Assembly: GCF_032854445.1 (NCBI RefSeq)
Contig: NC_088300.1
Coordinates: 76,189,966 to 76,253,965 of the forward strand
DNA from: Liolophura sinensis
Taxonomy: Eukaryota > Mollusca > Polyplacophora > Chitonida > Chitonidae
Direction of reading: 5' to 3'
DNA: 64,000 nt
Numbering within the stretch: the stretch's first letter is position 1; each line of letters begins with the position of its first letter. Under the pieces are notes generated by a model. That model ran no database searches. It saw nothing but the letters and a program-made list of their open reading frames with translations, and was not told the DNA's origin. Positions 61,433 through 64,000 of the stretch are shown here, one piece after another. A program made the position numbers and the translations under genes.

Positions 61433-61438
61433 AATAAA
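61433..61438 (+). promoter_or_regulatory. Probable NUP62 poly(A) signal
   Basis: AATAAA 114 bp after the NUP62 stop, followed by a T-rich tract (CACTTTTTTTTTGCC), the usual downstream element type. Confidence 0.7.
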
Positions 61439-61849
61439 TGCTCACTTTTTTTTTGCCAGTGTGTTGTCCTCCAGAATATAGAAAACTTGACATAAAGTTT
61501 GAGCACTTCACTGTACTGTGGATGAGTATGTCGTCCATGAGTATGACATCATTTGTATAACTATTTAGTATTATTATATCTGTGAGGCTGATGGTAAAGG
61601 GATGGTGTCATCAGTATAACAGGATTTGTAGGGTATGTGTACTTTAATATGTCAAACTTCGTTTTAACATCGTTAACAGTTCACTAAGCTAAGCTTGTCA
61701 CTTCCGTCAGGAATTTTAAATTTACCTGCGAGTTGTCTAAGGCTTCCATGGAAAAGTTCAAGGCTATAAAGTTCAGGGACACCATAAGTTTTATTTAAAC
61801 CTGACTTACATCTTAGACAGCTTCATGATCATGTGGCCTGTATAACAGG

Positions 61850-62765
61850 TGGTAAGTATGGTGTCATCTTATGACAATTATGGCTGTGTTTGGTACCGTC
61901 AGTATGGCTGGTGACAGGAATGGTGTCATGACAGATTTGCATGGCTGTGTTTGGTATCATCAATATGGCTGGTGACAGGTATGGTGTCATGACAAATTTG
62001 TATGGCTGCATTTGGTATCATCAGTGTGACTGGTGATGGTTATGGTGTCATGACAAATCTGTATAGCTGTGTTTGGTGTGGTGTCATGACAGGTTTGTAT
62101 AGCTGTGTTTGGTGTGGTGTCATGACAGGTTCGTATGGCTGTGTTTGGTATAGGTGTCATGACAGGTTTGTATGGGTGAGTATTGGTATCATCAGTACGG
62201 CTGTTGATAGGTATGGTGTCATCACAGATTTGTTTGGTATGATGTCATGACAAATTTGTATTGCTGTTTGGTATGGTGTCATGACAAATTTGTATTGTTG
62301 TGTTTGGTATGGTGTCATCACAGATTTGTTCGGCTGTGTTTGGTATGGTGTCATGACAGGTTTGTTTGTGTTTGGTATCAGCAGGACTGGTGATGGGTTT
62401 GGTGTCATCACATTTGTTTAATATGGTGTCATGACAAATTTGTATGGCTGTTTGGTATGGTGTCATCACTAATTTGTTTGGCTGTGTTTGGTATCATCAG
62501 TATGGCTGTGTTTGGTATGGTGTCATGACAGGTTTTGTATGGCTGTTTGGTATGGTGTCATGACAGATTTGTATGGCTGTGTTTGGTATGGTATCATGAC
62601 AGGTTTGTTTGACTTTGGTATCATCAGTATGACTGGTGACGGGTATGGTGTCATCATGATGGTTTTGTATGGCTGTGTTTGGTATCATCAGTATGGTGTC
62701 ATCATCATGATGGTTTTGTATGGCTGTGTTAGGTATCATCAGTATGCAGTCATCTGTGTGACATG
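61850..62765 (+). repeat. Large minisatellite (about 0.9 kb) downstream of NUP62
   Basis: Units of about 35-40 bp built on GGTATGGTGTCATGACA(A/G), TTTGTATGGCTGTGTTTG, with a second module TATCATCAGTATGGCTGGTG interspersed. The order is irregular. Open frames on both strands here are by-products of the repeat. Confidence 0.9.
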
Positions 62766-63850
62766 ATTTGTATCATCATTAGTTTACAGAATTGTCAGGT
62801 TAGTTGGATTCAAGTATGTCATTGGCTGGCGAATATTCTAATTTGAACAAAAAATAACACAAATTTCTCAAAGCCACTTCACCATTTTTCAGTTCTCCAC
62901 GAGTTCTGAAAAGACAAGTGATACAGATTACACGTACACCAATATATGAGAAATGATCATAAATTTGGTGACAATAAAGATGAGAAGTGTTTTTAATAAA
63001 AAAAACTTTGCTAACTTCTTCTGGATCGTTGTCTATTTGTAGGGATTTCTTGTCAACACAACTTTTTCAACAGTTGTTTTGGCTGTGCTGAGACTTGGTT
63101 TCCCAGAAGTTATGTCCTTTTTAAAGATGGAACCTGGGTTCATCGTTCAACAGTTGACTTGGTGCCTGCTAGCTTTGAGATTGGTTGGCCATGTTTCCAG
63201 CGTAGCTTCCACACTAAATGTCCTCTGAAACTCTAGTCCTGATGCCTGTGCAGTTGTCAAAGTGTCAAAACTGCATGTGGTTTTCTGTGATCTTAGAGTC
63301 ATTCTGAATTCACATTCATCTCAATATGCGAGAATAACAATGACCGTAACATCAAAATTGACACAAACATAAACACTTCCACTCGGGCACATCCAAACTT
63401 TGCAAACCATTATTTTTTAATCCTGAGTCGCCGTTGCAAGGGTGGACTCTTGCTGTCCACCCTTGCTGCTGTTACAAAAATGTTACCACCATTTTTTCCA
63501 CAAGAGATGATCGATCACAATTCATTATTAAAACATGTCGTTTTCTATGAGCTCATGTTTTTCCGGACGATGCTGAATATGACTTGATTCGTTTCAGAAA
63601 CAGCGATGTGCAAAGTCTGGTTTGCTGTTGATGCAACACATATGATTGTGTTAACTGTGACATGATAATCTAATGTTTTAGTGATTAAATTAAATCGGCA
63701 CACTTTAGTTATTCCACTGGAACAGTGCTCTTCAGAGGAAGAGAGAACTGACCGTGGATATGTTTGGCTGAAACTGTTGCTATAGATTACTGATAGGGTG
63801 GGCTTGTTTTTGTCCAATACATAGATGTTTTTTTATCTGTTCCATTTGAC
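62766..63850. other. Intergenic DNA, no gene recognised
   Basis: No splice-consistent coding segment. One perfect hairpin at 63436-63466 is listed separately. Confidence 0.5.
63436..63466. repeat. Perfect 12-bp hairpin
   Basis: GCAAGGGTGGAC, loop TCTTGCT, GTCCACCCTTGC. No T-run follows, and it is not a histone stem-loop. Confidence 0.85.
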
Positions 63851-63859
63851 TTGTTTCCG

Positions 63860-64000
63860 TGTGCTTTCAAAGATTATTTCACTTAAATGACATTGTTCAG
63901 CCAGGAAACCATAGCCACATGAGCAGAAACAGGAGTTATGTGGCCGAAACTAGACGCAGCTCAGGAGAAACCTCCATCCTTCAACTGGTGCTAGACAGAC
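63860..64000 (-). mobile_element. Old SINE-like fragment at the window edge
   Basis: GATTATTTCACTTAAATGAC, then GTTATGTGGCCGAAACTAGA, CAGGAGAAACCTCCATCC and GGTGCTAGACAGAC follow the order of the main SINE body but are much diverged. The element runs off the window. Confidence 0.5.

Noticed and set aside
62157-62766. Open frames on both strands in the 62-kb repeat
   Set aside because: They are periodic by-products of the minisatellite and repeat the same peptide in several frames.

Overview
The window is nuclear DNA from an animal, most likely a lophotrochozoan and probably a mollusc. The evidence is a set of intron-rich genes with GT-AG junctions, proteins whose closest recalled relatives are metazoan single-copy genes, low coding density, and many copies of tRNA-derived SINEs of a kind I associate with mollusc genomes. 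The species cannot be named from sequence alone. No bacterial or organellar segment is visible.

Layout: (1) 76-1292 (+), the last three exons of an LST2/ZFYVE28-type FYVE-finger gene, followed by its probable 3' UTR. (2) About 4.4-10.2 kb, a repeat-rich interval. It holds SINEs (one nested inside another), a decayed DNA-transposon-like element with an RNase H-fold-like protein remnant (5.6-8.7 kb), and a broken Penelope-like reverse transcriptase (9.3-10.2 kb). (3) 10.2-14.6 kb, mostly featureless AT-rich DNA with one 37-bp minisatellite. (4) 15.9-30.9 kb (+), a 22-exon glycerol-3-phosphate acyltransferase gene (GPAM/GPAT1). (5) 34.9-45.3 kb (-), an 11-exon NELF-A gene, convergent with GPAM. 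(6) 48.1-49.3 kb (-), a two-exon mitochondrial ribosomal protein S21 gene. (7) 51.4-61.3 kb (+), a 10-exon nucleoporin p62 gene, divergent from MRPS21. (8) 61.3-64.0 kb, the NUP62 3' end, a 0.9-kb minisatellite and an old SINE-like fragment.

The five genes are not a pathway. They are housekeeping genes: endosomal signalling, mitochondrial lipid synthesis, transcription pausing, mitochondrial translation and nuclear transport. Exon boundaries were placed by keeping reading phase across GT-AG junctions and by matching recalled family sequences. Every junction in LST2, NELFA, MRPS21, NUP62 and GPAM keeps frame. The one exception is an in-frame TAA inside the first coding exon of GPAM.

The accessory layer is rich. 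It has at least 15 copies or fragments of one tRNA-derived SINE, two copies of a second SINE-like family, several foldback/MITE elements with long inverted arms, and seven minisatellites. One minisatellite has copied a GPAM 5' splice site four times. No CRISPR array and no confident RNA gene outside the SINE heads was seen.
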